Both the position numbers and the translations under genes were made by a program. A stretch of 43,511 nt of DNA from Fuerstiella sp. (GTDB lineage: Bacteria > Planctomycetota > Planctomycetia > Planctomycetales > Planctomycetaceae): assembly GCA_029247265.1 (NCBI GenBank), contig JAQWLN010000249.1:1-43511 (forward strand), written 5' to 3'. Under the pieces are notes generated by a model. It ran no database searches and was not told the DNA's origin. It saw only the letters and a list, made by a program, of their open reading frames with translations. Positions 43,024 to 43,511 of the stretch are shown piece by piece (within the stretch, counting starts at the first letter, position 1; each line of letters begins with the position of its first letter).

Positions 43024-43511
43024 CTAACCAATGGTTGATGATTCGTTCCGCCACGCTGATCGAGTGAGATAGACACACAGGATGATCAATCCGCCGGCGA
43101 TCAGTGCCGCGACAAGAAACAAACTGAACCCTCCCACAGCCCACGCTTCACGGACATGGACTGTGATTAGCGACAGGTCGATCTGCGACAGTCGAACAAT
43201 CTCACGCAACGCTGCGGTTCCGACCAGAGCCACTATGTTCCCAACGGTGATGACCGCCAACGTCGCGGCAACAAACGTTGCCTTCCGCAGAATAAAGATC
43301 CACGCGGCAATCTGGGTAACAACTCCCACAACAACTGCAGAAAGCCAAGCCAGTCCCGGCCTGCCGATAAGATTGTTCTGAATCGGGCCATTAAGCTGCA
43401 TAGTGTAAATCACACCGAACACCGCAGCCATCGTCAGACTTGCCACCGAAAGCGTGGCCATCCGACGAACCTCCACGTCGTGCGGTGCCACTTCACTGGA
43501 ACGAAACTGCC
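43024..43511 (-). CDS. Unrecognised multi-pass membrane protein, C-terminal part
   Basis: The frame is open to the right edge of the window (reading QFRSSEVAPHDVEVRRMATL), so the start lies outside; a GTG at 43491 is inside the continuing protein. About 162 residues remain with four hydrophobic segments (LSVASLTMAAVFGVIYTM; LSAVVVGVVTQIAAWIFIL; AATLAVITVGNIVALVGTAA; VGGFSLFLVAALIAGGLIIL). Between segments 3 and 4 there is a conserved-looking REIVRLSQIDLSLI loop. I do not recognise the family. It ends ~100 bp before the ABC ATPase gene on the same strand and might share its transcript. Confidence 0.7.
   Translation of the reverse strand, partial: QFRSSEVAPHDVEVRRMATLSVASLTMAAVFGVIYTMQLNGPIQNNLIGRPGLAWLSAVVVGVVTQIAAWIFILRKATFVAATLAVITVGNIVALVGTAALREIVRLSQIDLSLITVHVREAWAVGGFSLFLVAALIAGGLIILCVYLTRSAWRNESSTIG

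Noticed and set aside
1..43511. CRISPR array, prophage, rRNA or tRNA genes
   Set aside because: No regularly spaced direct repeats, phage structural genes or RNA-gene consensus were seen on either strand.

Overview
The window looks like a chromosomal segment of a marine-type planctomycete (Planctomycetota, Planctomycetales). The evidence is the gene content: paired DUF1592/DUF1552 and DUF1549-DUF1553/DUF1501 secreted proteins with c-type haem motifs, several sulfatases, PQQ-like beta-propellers, a TIGR02999-type ECF sigma factor next to a giant membrane Ser/Thr kinase, and a cytochrome P460-like protein. The genus cannot be fixed from sequence alone. No rRNA, tRNA, CRISPR array or complete IS with a transposase was seen.

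Layout. 1-1.6 kb: end of a sulfatase translationally coupled to a MetE C-domain-like protein. 1.9-3.4 kb: a secreted isochorismatase-like/ThuA-like fusion. 3.4-3.7 kb: a possible decayed minus-strand gene. 3.8-16.4 kb: an outer-membrane efflux lipoprotein (+) facing a minus-strand block of RND permease, periplasmic adaptor, ECF sigma factor and a 1.6-1.7 k-residue kinase. This suggests a tripartite efflux system encoded beside its own envelope-sensing regulators. 16.7-20.8 kb: DUF1592-type cytochrome and DUF1552 protein (-). 21.1-25.4 kb: PQQ-like propeller, a LarA-like protein lacking the catalytic lysine, and S-adenosylhomocysteinase. 25.8-30.6 kb: DUF1549/LamG/DUF1553 cytochrome and DUF1501 protein. 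31-32 kb: a degenerate receiver protein and a frameshifted cytochrome P460 gene. 32.3-37.2 kb: a flavin disulfide reductase, a Tat-exported metallophosphoesterase behind an iduronate-sulfatase-like sulfatase, and a nitroreductase. 37.6 kb: a glycine-rich RRM protein with a structured leader. 38.3-40.3 kb: a PQQ propeller split by a frameshift from a membrane domain. 40.4-43.5 kb: a DapA-fold protein lacking both catalytic residues, an ABC permease/ATPase pair (NitT/TauT type), and the end of an unrecognised membrane protein.

How the genes work together. Most products are exported. The cytochrome/Tat pairs, sulfatases, propellers and esterase fit a periplasmic polymer-degrading and redox lifestyle, but no substrate can be read from sequence. 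The sigma/kinase/RND block is the most coherent system.

Unusual points. At least three genes are interrupted in a correctable way: an in-frame TAG in the kinase N-terminus, two homopolymer frameshifts in the P460 gene, and one in the propeller/membrane fusion. A fourth, weaker case is at 3.4-3.7 kb. These may be assembly errors or real decay. Between genes there are several palindromic or dispersed repeats: a 98-bp element present twice, a perfect 20-bp inverted repeat enclosing 51 bp, a REP-like palindrome, and a triple TAACCGCGTG motif.
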